A DNA stretch of 64,000 bases, taken from contig BFEA01000149.1 in NCBI GenBank assembly GCA_003427395.1, positions 805,564-869,563 on the forward strand. Direction: 5' to 3'. The position numbers were made by a program, and so were the translations under genes. Positions 43,401 through 53,820 of the stretch are shown here, piece after piece. How positions within the stretch are numbered: the stretch's first letter is position 1; each line of letters begins with the position of its first letter. Origin of the DNA: Chara braunii (lineage: Eukaryota > Streptophyta > Charophyceae > Charales > Characeae). Under the pieces are notes generated by a model. That model was not told the DNA's origin, searched no databases, and was given only the letters and a program-made list of their open reading frames with translations.

Positions 43401-43995
43401 TCGTTCAAGTCAAGGGAAAGGGGGGATAATTTCACGCCTTCATTGCTTTCACGACTTCAGTCCGTTCACGTCTTTCGTCATCGTCCAAGCCAAAGGGAAG
43501 GGGGGCAATTTCAGGTCTTCACTACTTTCACCACTTCAGTCCGTTCACATCTTTCACCATTGTCTAAACCAAGGGAAAGGAGAGGCAACCATCGTGCAAG
43601 TCAAGGGAAAGGAGGGGTGATTTCATGCCTTCACTCCTTTCACCACTTCAGTACATTCACATTTTTCACCATCGTCCAAGCCAAGAGAAATGATGGACAA
43701 TTTCAAGTCTTCACTACTTTCACCGCTTCAGTACGTTCACTTCTTTCACCATCGTCCAAGCCAAGGGAAAGAAAGTCAAGGGAAACGAGGAGCAATTTCA
43801 GGACTTTATTACTTTTACCACTTCAATCCGTTCACATCTTTCACGATCGTGCAAGTCAAGGGAAAGGAGGGGTAATTTCATACCTTCACTCCTTTCACCA
43901 CTTAAGTACGTTCACAACTTTCACCATCGTTCAAACCAAGGGAAAGGAAATCAAGGAAAAGGAGGGGCAATTTTAGACCTTCACTACTTTCATCA
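40495..43995 (+). repeat. 80-bp minisatellite array, forward block
   Basis: About forty degenerate units of the type CTTCACTMCTTTCACCACTT then CAGTACGTTCACATCTTTCA then CCATCGTCCAAGCCAAGGGA then AAGGAGGGGCAATTTCAGGC (about 80 bases). Some units carry an extra AAGG-AAGTCAAGGGAAA. Eighty is 3n+2, so the same DNA is read in three different frames in turn. All three + frames are nearly free of stops, giving open stretches of 240-370 codons. I regard these as repeat by-products, not genes. Confidence 0.93.
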
Positions 43996-44039
43996 GTTAA
44001 GTCCTCCAAGGCGGGCGCCAGTGGGGGAAGGGAAGGGGT

Positions 44040-45945
44040 AATTTCAAGTGAAAGATGTAGCGAACTGAAGTTGTGAAATTAATGAAGGTCTGAAATAAAC
44101 ACCTCCCTGTTAGACAATCTCGAAAGTTGTGAAAAAACTGAAGTTGTGAAATTCGTAAAGACCTGAAATTAGGCGTCCCGTCCTTGCTCACTTGACACAT
44201 TGGACAACGGTGAAAGTGTTGAACAAACAGAAGTGGTGAAATTGGTGAAGGCATGAAATTGCCCGTCCTCCCTTCCCTCCCTCTCCCCCCCCCCCCCTTT
44301 GTGTGGACAATGAGAGTTGTGAACGAATTGAAGTGGTGAAATTTGTGAAGGCATGAAATTGCCTCTTTTCCGCTTTCTCACTCTACTTGGGGGATAGTGG
44401 AAGTTGTGAAATTAGTGAAGTTGTGAAATTAGTGAAGTCCCCCCGCCCCTCCCCCCGCCCTTTACCTAAGGGATAGTGAAAGTTGTGAACGAACTGAAAT
44501 GGTGAAATTTGTGAAGGCACAAAATTTCCCCCCTCCTTCTACGTGGACGATAGTGAAAGTTGTGAACGGACTGAAGTGGTGAAATTAGTGAAGGTCTTAA
44601 ATCAACCCCTATCTTTTTGCTTAAACAATAATGAAAGTTGTGAACGAACTGAAGTGGTGAATTTAGTGAAGGCATGAAATCGCCTCCTCCTTGCGTGGAC
44701 GATAGTAAAAGTTGTGAACGAACTGAAGTAGTGAAATTAGTGAAGGTCTGAAATTGCCCCTTCTTTCCCTTGGCGTGCACGATGATGAAAGATATAAACG
44801 TACTGAAGTGGTGAAAGGAGTGAAGGCCTGAAATTGCCCCACATTTCCCTTGGCTTGCACGATGATGAAAGATGTGAAGGTACTGAATTGGTGAAAGGAG
44901 TAAAGGTTTGAAATTACCTTTCCCCCCCTTTGAGGACGATAGTGAAAGTTGTAAACGAGCTGAAGTGATAAAATTAGTGAAGGTATGAAATCCTCCCCCC
45001 CCCCCCTTTTAACATAGACAAAAAGGAAAGTTGTGAACGAACAGAAGTGGTGAAATTAATGAAGGTTTGAAATTGCCCCTCCCCGCCCCCCCTTGCGACC
45101 TGCTTTGAGGATAGTGAAAGTTATGAACGAACTGAAGTGGTAAATTTAGTAACGGCATGAAATCGTTTCCCCCCTGCGTGAACGATAGGAAAAGCTATAA
45201 ACAAAGTGAAGTGGTGAAATTAGTGAAGTTTTGAAATCACACCCCGTCCCCTTACTTAAACGATAGTGGAAGTTATAAACGAACTAAAGTGGTGAAATTC
45301 GTGAAGGTTTGAATGAAAGTTGTAAAGAAACTGAAAAAGTAAAATTCATGAAGGCTTGAAATTGCCCCTTCCCTTCCCTCCTTGGTGCTCGCCTTGGAGG
45401 ATAGTGAAATATGAAAGAACTGAAGTGGTGAATTTAGTGAAGGCATGAAATCGCCTCCCCCCTGCGTGGACGATACTGAAAGCTATGAACGAGGCTGAAG
45501 TGGTGAAATTAGTGAAGTCTTGAAATTGCCTTCTCCCTCTTTGGAACGATCCTGAAAGTTGTGAAAAATGAGAAAGTTGTGAACGAACTGAAATGGTGAA
45601 GTTAGTAAAGGCTTGAAATCACCCCCCCCTTTTTACTTAGACGATAGTGAAAGTTGTGAATGAGCTGAAATGGTGAAATCTGTGAAGGCTTAAAATTACC
45701 CCCCCCTTTTACTTAGACGATAGTGAAAGTTGTGAACGAACTGAAGTGGTGAAATTCGTGAAGGCTTGAAATTGCCCCTCCCCCTCTCCCCTGGCGCCCT
45801 GCTTGGAGGATAGTGAAAGTTATGAACGAACTAAAGTGGTGAAACCAGTGAAGTCGTGAAATTGCTTCCTCCCTCCCCTTGAGATGATCTTGGAAGTTGT
45901 GAAAAAGGTGAAGTGGTGAAATTAGTGTAGGTCCCTCCCCTAAAT
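44040..45945 (-). repeat. 80-bp minisatellite array, inverted block
   Basis: About twenty units of the reverse complement of the same family (GAAAGTTGTGAACGAACTGA, AGTGGTGAAATTAGTGAAGG, CATGAAATTGCCCC). They are more diverged and have C-rich spacers of variable length. The orientation changes within about 43,995-44,040. Together with the forward block this is a 5.4-kb inverted repeat of arrays. Confidence 0.9.
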
Positions 45946-46111
45946 TACCTCGCCTAGATGCATTTGGACTAATGAACATCACCAACTCACCCTCCTTTCA
46001 ACATTGAAGGTATCTTTTTCACCATGAAGAACACATCCCCCACTCTGAATTCAGGCCAAACAAACCACAACAAATTTCTTACTTCACATTTTTCATCCCT
46101 GAATTTTCAAG

Positions 46112-46735
46112 TAGGTGATAACCGCTTGTGGGTGTAGGATGATTGACGATGTTTCGTTGTTTGTGAAGAGTAGATTGAATGATAGGTCTTCGGTGAGAAG
46201 GGCATAACTTTTTGAGAAGTATGAAACAGGTTACTACAATACACATTTGACCCTGGAGAGAACGAGTTGTACAGATGACTGGTCGTACTTGGGTTGCCGG
46301 CTTCACATCGGGAGACATCCTGCACCTTCCAAAGTGTATTGTCAGGCATTGTATAAGAATCAAGAGTGTTTGTTTGATGCTGGTAGTTTAACCTTTCAGA
46401 ATTTGCAGGATTTTAATTCTTTTTTTAGCAAGCAACAAAGAATTGCTGTTATTTCTTCATGTTTTCACAGAGCATATGCTATGGGCACACTCCCAGGTTC
46501 GGAGGCCCTTTTTCTTTTTAGCTTGAAATTAGAGGTTAGGCGTAGAAATTTTCCTGATTCTTATTTCAATAGTGCCCTTATTCATTTTAATACTAAGATA
46601 AGGGGGCTCTGGGACCCGTGGGTCCAATGTTTTACTGGATGGACGACAGCTGTCCCTGGGCCTTTCCTTAGTCCTTTTCTGCTAGTCCCATGTTCTATTG
46701 GTTTCTATCCCTTAGACCTGGTACCTTCATACTAG
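46112..46735 (+). pseudogene. Reverse transcriptase fragment with RMIDD box (non-LINE, Penelope-like type)
   Basis: A frame from 46,115 reads VITACGCRMIDDVSLF, an R-x-x-D-D catalytic motif C. A single TAA (about 46,203) follows, then LERTSCTDDWSYLGCRLHIG and KVYCQALYKNQ. The thumb-like part is FHRAYAMGTLPGSEALFLFS then RRNFPDSYFNSALIHF. The order catalytic DD, YLG/HI strand, Y-x-K/Y-x-A, H-R-A-Y and N-[FY]-P is what I recall for Penelope-like and related non-LINE RTs. No GIY-YIG endonuclease seen downstream. Only the C-terminal half remains. Confidence 0.6.
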
Positions 46736-46739
46736 TTGA

Positions 46740-47129
46740 GTTTGTCCTTGTTTGGAGGTATAAGTAGGTTAGGTTAGTCTATTCGTCCTGTACCCAGCGC
46801 ACCCCTGAGGAGAGCCGGTTCGCTGGCGAGCCGACCGAAGCAGCTGCCGGGTTACAATCGCCAGTCGAGTTTTCACGCCATGGTGAATTTTGTCATCTGT
46901 TTTTCTTGTTCATTCATTGAATATCTTACGCGCTGATGCGCTTGGGGTTACTATCTATCTGTCTCTCTCCTTGCTCGTCCCCCTTCACTACCTGAGTGCT
47001 TTTTTCACTTGGTTGTGTCATTGCATGGAGTGATTCTCTACTGCATCCAGGCATTCAAATTTCATGAACATGAGGCAATCAATGCTACTCTGCAAGTATC
47101 TGTGTGGATATCACAATAACCTTGTTAAT
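46740..47129. other. No gene seen
   Basis: Contains GAGAGCCGGTTCGCTGGCGA with a nearby partial complement (46,811-46,845), possibly structured RNA of the RT element's 3' region. Otherwise nothing. Confidence 0.4.
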
Positions 47130-47196
47130 GGGACACTGGGCCCGGTTTCTAGCAAATGCAGGTCCCCAACAACAGATTGGGCTCATTGGAGCCGTC

Positions 47197-47246
<50 letters not shown>
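47130..47246 (+). repeat. Tail-A copy with poly(A), plus strand
   Basis: GGGACACTGGGCCCGGTTTC, then GGTCCCCAACAACAGATTGG, then a 45-base A run at 47,202-47,246. There is no hairpin between core and poly(A), unlike other copies. Confidence 0.7.
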
Positions 47247-47247
<1 letters not shown>

Positions 47248-47551
47248 CCAAAGGGAAAGCAGATCATACAGCATACCTTCCTGGGCATGCTTGGCGCCGC
47301 CCCCTAGAGATAGACACACTGGATCCCCCAATCGGCATTAAGCAGAGTCTGCTGATGTTCGTAGGGGAGGGGACCTGAGGGGAGGCACAGGGATTGGTCC
47401 TGTTGGCATGGTCCCTGATGCTACGGGCTGTCCCCTAGCCGGTATCACCCGCCTGCAGGTCTGAAGCAGCCCCTGCATGGTTCTGGCTGCTACAGGGTTC
47501 CCCATATGACTATAGTTAAGAGTAGTGGTAGGTAGGTAATGTGAGGTGAAA

Positions 47552-47790
47552 TTGGGAGAAGACCAATAGATGGAGCAGCCCGACAGATAAGCCCTCAATT
47601 CGGACAATTCTCTTACCGCCGCCGAGATCGAGGGCTTCCGCAAGGGCTATTTTCTGAAGAAGAAAAAGAAAAAGAAAAAAAAAAAGAAAGAGAGAAGAAC
47701 GTAGCTTACGTAGGGAAAAAAAAATAATAATAAAAAAATAAAATAAAAAAATAAATAAAAAAAATCATACAGCAGAGTAAGCAGGACAAA
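47552..47790 (+). repeat. Tail-A copy with hairpin and A-rich tail, plus strand
   Basis: Partial core ACCAATAGATGGAGC (47,559), then a hairpin AAGCCCTCAATTCGG (47,589-47,603) / CCGAGATCGAGGGCTT (47,622-47,637) with loop containing TTCTCTTACC, then GCAAGGGC and a long A-rich run to about 47,765. Confidence 0.65.
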
Positions 47791-47974
47791 GAAATCAGAT
47801 GCCCATCATAGTTCAGCGTAGGCTAGATAGATGCAACACTGTCACACTATTCCACCTCCATCAAAACTGCTTGGGAGTTGGCATTCCTCTTCTTCTTCTT
47901 CTTTTCCACACCATTGTGCTGAACGATTGGATGCGTCAACCACACCTTTGCCTGTTATTCCACCTATCTGATTC

Positions 47975-48050
47975 CATCAGAATTTGAACCCGTGATCTGC
48001 TCATCAACAGTTAGATGAATGCACCAGTCAGCCACCAGCTGGGGGTCTCC
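47975..48050 (-). repeat. tRNA-derived SINE head 3
   Basis: On the - strand GGTGGCTGACTGGTGCATTC (A-box-like) and ATCACGGGTTCAAATTCTG (B box). Related to the head at 38,781-38,850 by the shared ATCACGGGTTC. Confidence 0.5.
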
Positions 48051-48245
48051 ACCGCATCTAACACAGAAGGGGGTCCCTTTTAGGCGCCTTGCATACATTG
48101 CAGGAGCAGTCAGGACAGCGAGGTGCAAGTTCAGCCACAGGATGCCAGCACTCTTGGGGAATGTCAGTGACTCAGTGAGGTCACTGGGAGCAAGTACCAG
48201 CAAGCCTAAGCAAGGGGCCTGTCGTAACAGTTGTCAGGCATCCCA

Positions 48246-48406
48246 TCTTTTTTTTTTTTTTTTTTTTTGTTGTTGAAAAAGGCCCTTGCGCAAGGCCTCT
48301 ATCCTGGTGATGGTAAGAGAACCACCGGGATTGAGGCTTTGCCTGGCGGGCCGCTCCATCTATTGGTGGGGAGCGTCACTGCTGGAAACCGGGTCCAGCG
48401 TCCCTT
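48246..48406 (-). repeat. Tail-A copy with hairpin and poly(A), minus strand
   Basis: T run (48,248-48,268), the palindromic AGGCCCTTGCGCAAGGCCT, then a hairpin GGCCTCTATCCTGGTG / CACCGGGATTGAGGCT with loop complement GTTCTCTTACC, then the core motif 48,346-48,406. Confidence 0.7.
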
Positions 48407-48712
48407 AAATAACATCAGGCATCCCATCTGTCTCTGCTTCTGCACTATTTCTCCCTCCAGATCAGGGTGAGGCTGGAGCAGGGAATACACCAGTACGGTT
48501 CCCAGGCATTTCTTTTTGCCTGACACAGCACGCACCGCAACTTTCGGGGGCTGGGGCCACCGTCGATTTTATTCATCAACGGTCTCCAACCCACGAAAGT
48601 CGCCGAGCATTGCGTGCCACATTGGAGAAACTCGCATGTGAAACATACTGGTGGTTTAGTTGTGTGCCAATAGATGAGCACATACTTTGGATGCACAATA
48701 TCGCATTCGTCT

Positions 48713-49036
48713 TTTTTTTTTTTTTTTTTTTTTTTTTTCGAAGCTGCCGTCTCCTCAGGGGGGGACAGCTACCCTGCACCCTAAACGCTAGGGCAAAGGG
48801 GCAAACATGCCGTAGCCTCCCTTCACCGAAGAGAGGTAACCTCCCTTCACCGAAGAGAGGTAGAAAGCTATGCCTGCAGGGGTCCCCTGTATAGCCTTTT
48901 TTTTTTTTTCTTTTTTTTTTTTTGGTTCTTAAAGCCCAGGGTGTTGTAGAGGCCAAGGACCTGACCTTCGGAGATTGCGGGCAGCGGCAGCCAATGGTTG
49001 TCCTGACAGGATAGGCCAACTACTCTACCCATCCCC
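48713..49036 (-). repeat. Two nested retroposon ends: T run with a 24-bp duplication, then SINE-B copy 2
   Basis: T run 48,712-48,738, then CAGGGGGGGACAGCTACCCT and a tandem duplication of CCTCCCTTCACCGAAGAGAG (48,818 and 48,842). A second T-rich run (48,897-48,923) leads to the SINE-B unit (48,930-49,036) that matches 38,145-38,250. Confidence 0.6.
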
Positions 49037-49640
49037 ACATAGGATGTGGGTTTGTAAACATGGATACCAGCTTTCCCCCGTACTCCATCCTCCTCCCCTA
49101 TCACGAACTCACTGTCATCCCCTCGTTCATCATCGCCCCTCTGTGGCTCCACGTTTTGTGCTCTGGGTGTCGTCGCAAGGAGCTCGACTGGCAACATGGG
49201 TTCACCTACAAGGCTTACCGTTCTAGGCGCACTCAACTGAGAGCGTCCACCTCGAACTCCGAGCTTTGTGAATCTCGTTGGCATGTGGAAGCCCAACAAG
49301 ACCCCGCATCTGCCCCCGAACCATTCGGTTGTGGGAATCGAAGGCGGCCATGAACGACCGCGCTAAATATCAGTGTTCCCTGTCGAATCCTAAATCCCGG
49401 TTCTGATGCAAGCACAATTGCCCATTTGCCCTCATCCCGGTAAAAAGTTCTGATTAGCCGAGCGAAAAAAAATCCCCTGTATTGCCTGACGAAACCTGGC
49501 ACAGGAGATCCCTGTTCCCACCTGCGGCTTCAAGTCCCTTCCCTAAAATCCTTGGCACATCTGCAAATTGCACTTCCGGGCCTACTCCCACTGTGAGCAG
49601 CAAGTCGCGCAGGGCATGAGGCTGGGTGTCACATTGGCGC
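49036..49640 (+). repeat. Diverged third copy of the Ty3-A LTR/ORF region
   Basis: Frame from about 49,040 encodes GFVNMDTSFPPYSILLPYHE then IIAPLW then C-S-G-C-R-R, aligning with residues about 69-112 of the LTR ORF at 248. Further on, CCTAAAATCCTTGGCACA (49,541) and AGTCGCGCAGGGCATGAGGC (49,603) match the LTR end (803-886; 11,608-11,690). No internal retroelement sequence follows, so this is a solo or fragmentary LTR of a related, older family. Confidence 0.65.
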
Positions 49641-49649
49641 TGCTCCGAT

Positions 49650-50854
49650 TGATGACTTAGGGGGCCTGTCTTAGGGGTAGATAGTGATGGGATTGCCTGC
49701 CTCCCACGTTGACAAATAGACCACACTAGGCCTAGTTGATAATAACAAGGGCAAGAGGAACAGATGGTGACCTGCTACGTACAAATGACGGAAACTGGGG
49801 CTGCTCTGGGTGATGATAGTGGGGGACCTCACCCCAGGGAGAAGGGCACAAAAACGAAAATGTACACAACTGGAGACAATATTGACGAATATAGATGAGG
49901 CCCACGAGGGGGGCGCAGCACGGCCGGGAGCGCTGCGCCCCGCCCGCGCAGTCAGGCCGAGCGACACCGAGCAGCGGAGCGGAGCGTAGTCGGACCAAGC
50001 GGCGCTGGACGGCAACAAGCGGCGGAGCAGCGCGATGCCGGGGGGAGTGGATTCGGGGTGGTGCAAAGGGGCGGTTGAGAGGTTTTGGGTGAATTGGGAA
50101 GGATGGTGATGAGGGTGATGCATCGTGCGTAGAGGATGAGGTTGTTACGAAGAGGCTGCTTGTGAAGGGCTGCAAAGGGTATGGACTGCCAGCATCATCA
50201 TCAGAGCTACGAATTGCGGGGTGTCACGTTGTCGGGCGGCTACAATGCTACGCCGCCCTTTACTTCCTTTCAGAGGGCACGCGACGACAACTCCACTCGA
50301 CAGTATTCTACCTGGCCGGGCTTCATCGACCATGAGACGGGCCAACACTGCGATAGACAGGGTTACCAACAATTACCGACCATGCGTTGGGACGACACGG
50401 CGAAGAACGGGGCGGCGGTGACTGTGCTCGACGTTATGTCACGTTACCGGGACACACCGACCGTGAGGCTGGCCGACACTGCAATCAAGGAACCTACTTT
50501 ATCCGGCCGCGACTCACCGACCATGACGCAGGCCGGCATTGCGGGCAAGAGACCCATTGGGCCGGTTGAGTCTTCCTCCGAAGGGGCAGTCCTGCCAGGA
50601 CGCGGGGCCCGGCTAGGCCAATTGAATGAGGGGTCCAATTTTTGCTTACGGGGCCCGTCTGGATTTTCCCCTAAGAACGACACCACGGCTGCGTGGGGAC
50701 CGTCTAGGCCCGGGCAGGCCTGAGACAGGCTCGGGACTAGCCATGGTACCAGGCCGCTGCAGAGGGCCCAGTTCCCTACGAGAAGGCCTTTTCCGTCAGT
50801 GGCCTTTCGGAGACCCAATCAGGCCCGGGCGTAGGCACGGTACCGAGGCGCTGC
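49650..50854. other. GC-rich DNA, degenerate repeat, no defended gene
   Basis: From about 50,320 to 50,560 the words CCGACCATG and GGCCGACACTGCG recur every 70-75 bases, an old tandem repeat. Open frames on both strands here have skewed, low-information composition typical of GC-rich non-coding DNA. I see no gene. Confidence 0.45.
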
Positions 50855-51095
50855 AAGTGTTCCGCAGCCTCGGTGCACCGGAGGCCGTGGCACACACACA
50901 CGCACTTGTGGGAAGGGCCCGGCGGAGNNNNNNNNNNNNNNNNNNNNNNNNNNNNNNNNNNNNNNNNNNNNNNNNNNNNNNNNNNNNNNNNNNNNNNNNN
51001 NNNNNNNNNNNNNNNNNNNNNNAAGTGTTCCGCAGCCTCGGTGCACCGGAGGCCGTGGCACACACACACGCACTTGTGGGAAGGGCCCGGCGGAG
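50855..51095. other. Assembly gap (50,928-51,022) flanked by an identical 73-bp duplicate
   Basis: The 73 bases 50,855-50,927 are repeated exactly at 51,023-51,095 on the far side of 95 Ns. This is most simply an unmerged contig overlap, so the true sequence may lack the gap and one copy. Confidence 0.9.
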
Positions 51096-51479
51096 TACTT
51101 AAGCCCAACCGGGCACAGGCATGGGGCATTCGGGACATGCAAGAGCTGGAGGTGCACAACTGGCGCATGGGACTTCTCACATGCAGGGACAGGCGCACGA
51201 GAGCCGAGGCGCACGGCACAAACGCAGGGGAGACTGGCGTACGAGGGGACTGGACGCGTGAGCCACCAGGACATTCGGCGCTTGCACCGTTGCACGAACG
51301 GAGGCGCACGGGAACTTCAGGCGTACAAGAGGAAGGTTGGGGGGAGTTGGAGGAGATGCACGAGCTCGGAGACGGACAAAGGAGGTAGGGGGCGGAACGC
51401 ACAGGCTACTTGCGTGCGAGCGGACGGGCAGACAGGGGGATCCGCGCCGTTGCCTCGAGCCACTGGCCTGCAGGCGCGC

Positions 51480-51845
51480 GCCCGCGCAGTTGCGCGGAAC
51501 TCACCCGCGCACAGGCGCACGTCTGCGCAGTTGCGTGGAGATCACCCACGCTCAAGCGCACATCCGCGCAGTGGCGCGGAGCATGTCCGCGCAGAGGCGC
51601 ACATTCGCGCACTTGCGCGGAGGTCACCCGCGCACAGGCGCACAGGCGCGGAGTTGCGCGGAGCTCACCCGCGCACAGTCGCACATTCGCGCAGTTGCGC
51701 AGAGCTCACCCGCGCACAGGCGCACGTCTACGCAGTCGCGCAGAGCTCATCCAGGCTCTAGCGCACATCCGTGCAGTGGCGCGGAGCATGTCCGCGCACG
51801 GGCGCGCATCCGCGCAGTTGCGCGGAACTCACTCGCGCACCTTCC
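51480..51845 (+). repeat. 41-bp CpG-rich minisatellite, about nine units
   Basis: Units of the form GCGCACATTCGCGCAGTTGC then GCGGAGCTCACCCGCGCACAG (41 bases). Since 41 is 3n+2 and stops are rare in such DNA, long open frames cross it (51,337-52,323); I treat them as incidental. A more irregular CGCGCAC-rich part continues to about 51,920. Confidence 0.9.
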
Positions 51846-52544
51846 CGTGCATTCGCGCGCACTCACTCGTGCATTCGCGCACACTCGCGCGCGCAGGGGC
51901 GCACATTCGCGCATCATCACGCGTACAGGGAGTCATCTGCGGGAAGACCCGCGCACTACCGCAGGTACGGGGAGACTATCGAGCGAAAGTTTGCACACTA
52001 TAGCACGTACGGGGAGCTGCTGGTTTGAGACTTGCGCATCGCTGCGTGCATGGAGATGCTACCGCGGGGAGGCCCGCTTACCATCACGTGCGCTTGGACC
52101 ACCTGCGAAGGAGAGAAGGGGGTCGCGCATCGTTGTGCTTACCATCACGTGCGCCCGGACCACCGCGAGGGATTGGAGGAGGTTTGCCAGGGAGATATGG
52201 TCGACTGCGCGCTACTCGGGACGCATGACTGAGCAGGTTCCTCAGGCGCATCCAGGAGCCGTGGTATTCACAAGGCGGCATCTTTGGGCACGCTCAGCTC
52301 GCCAGGTCGAACTCTCCTCTTAGCTGAGCGTGGAACATCTAGCGAAGCGAGCTCCGGGATACTAATTGGGGCATCGGGTTGTACCAGGCACCAGGATGGG
52401 CGCGTTTCCGAACAGGCCCTCCTAAGGGGGGGGTACAATCTCCGGCTGGAGAGGACACTCAGAACGACGATTCGGAGGGTGGAAAGGTACTCATTTGGGG
52501 GAGGTGTGCTTTACCAAGGAACACTTTGCCGAAGGGGGGCACCA

Positions 52545-53345
52545 TACCGAAGGGGACATTTTACCGAGTGGATACCTCACCAAACGGAAATTTTCACCGA
52601 GCGGGCATTCTCTTGAGGGTGCACATTACCAGGCGGACACTTACCGAACGGGCATTTACTGGCCGGATTCTTTTACCGGGCGGACTCGTTTACCGAGAGG
52701 ATACGTTTTACCAAGCGGGTACTTCGCCGTGCGAAGACTTTACCGGGCGGGTACTTTACCGAGTGGGTATTTCACCGAGCGTACATTTTACCGAGCGGAC
52801 ACTCCACCGAAGGGGCACATTACCAAGCGGACATATTTACCAAGCGGTTACGTTTACCGAGAGGGTACATTTCACCGAGCGGGTACTTCGCCGCGCGAAG
52901 ACTTTACCGCGCGGGTACTTTACCGAGCCGATATTCCAAGCGGGCACTCTACCGAAGGGGCACATTACCGGGCGGACACTTACCGAACGGGCATTTACCG
53001 AGCGGACTCAATTTTTTGAGCGGACATATTTACCGAGCAGGATACGTTTACCGAGAGGATACATTTCACCGAGCGGGTACTTCGCCGTGCGAAGACTTTA
53101 CCGTGCGGGTACTTTACCGAGTGGGTATTTCAACGAGCGGACATTTTCACCGAAGGGACACTATCCCGAAGAGGTACTTTTTGTGAAGCAGGCTTTCCGA
53201 AGGGGTACTTTCGGGAAGTGGGCTTTCCGAAGGGGTACGTCCGAAGGGGGCTTCTCGAGGGGGTACTTTCGTGAAGCGGGTCTTCCGAAGGGGTACGTCC
53301 GAAGGGGACTTCTTGAGCGGGTACTTTCGTGAAGCAGGCTGTCTG
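52545..53345 (+). repeat. 18-bp minisatellite (TTTACCGAGCGGGTAC type)
   Basis: About thirty-five units of roughly 18 bases, e.g. TTTACCGAGCGGGCACA. From 53,150 longer units with GAAGGGGTACTTTC and GAAGCGGG follow. A larger block (GGGTACTTCGCCGYGCGAAG...) occurs three times (about 52,708, 52,880, 53,075). An 18-base period keeps one frame open (52,379-53,332), giving repeats such as F-T-E-R-T-F; probably not a gene. Confidence 0.88.
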
Positions 53346-53349
53346 AAGT

Positions 53350-53819
53350 GGTACACCCGAACTATGGTCACGGTGGATCTGGAGCTTCGGCCTCGATGGG
53401 CGAGGTAGTCTACGTCAGACACTGATAGCTCTAGCGCGGTCCCTTGGGATCGACGGGCACGATATAGGCGACACCCAATCGAGAGGAGGATTAGGCGGCG
53501 TTTGATGACTAGGTCTGTAGGGACTCAGACGGATTTCCCAGACACAGGAGCGAGGTGTACGGCTGAGGCCGGAACGAGTGTCTCACACCCTATTGTTTTG
53601 GATTGAATGCAATTACTTCTATTATTTCTGCCAGACAATGTCTCATGAGTTCCTTCTCGCATTGGTCACGGTCGGCTACGGTACTTGTATTTGTTGATGC
53701 GGACTGACATGTTTTGTGCAGGTTACAGGAGCCCCGACCGACCCTCCCGCGGGTGACAGACGCGGCACGAGACATAGGGTTCGGACGGCGTGCCGGCAGA
53801 CGCCTTCTACCGGTCGACA
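53350..53819 (+). repeat. 3' part of the presumed 5' LTR of Ty3-B
   Basis: Placed by the primer site that starts at 53,821: the LTR should end in CA, and GTCGACA ends at 53,819. The upstream LTR boundary cannot be placed because the 3' LTR is outside the window; the minisatellites at 51.5-53.3 kb may belong to this LTR. A T-rich stretch (53,595-53,640) could be the polyadenylation region. Confidence 0.55.
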
Positions 53820-53820
53820 G

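Noticed and set aside
40470-43976. Open frames of 240-370 codons as repeat-protein genes
   Set aside because: They are the same roughly 80-bp DNA unit read in rotating frames, all three + frames are open, and indels between units are not multiples of three. Repeat by-product.
40495-45945. CRISPR-like array
   Set aside because: Repeats are contiguous, degenerate and lack unique spacers of constant length; eukaryotic setting.
49671-50175. Two overlapping minus-strand ORFs of about 150 codons
   Set aside because: Low-information His/Pro/Ser/Arg-rich composition in GC-rich DNA, no motifs, no homologue recognised.
51337-53332. Long open frames of 317-328 codons
   Set aside because: They cross 41-bp and 18-bp minisatellites; composition is dictated by the repeats and several frames and both strands are open.
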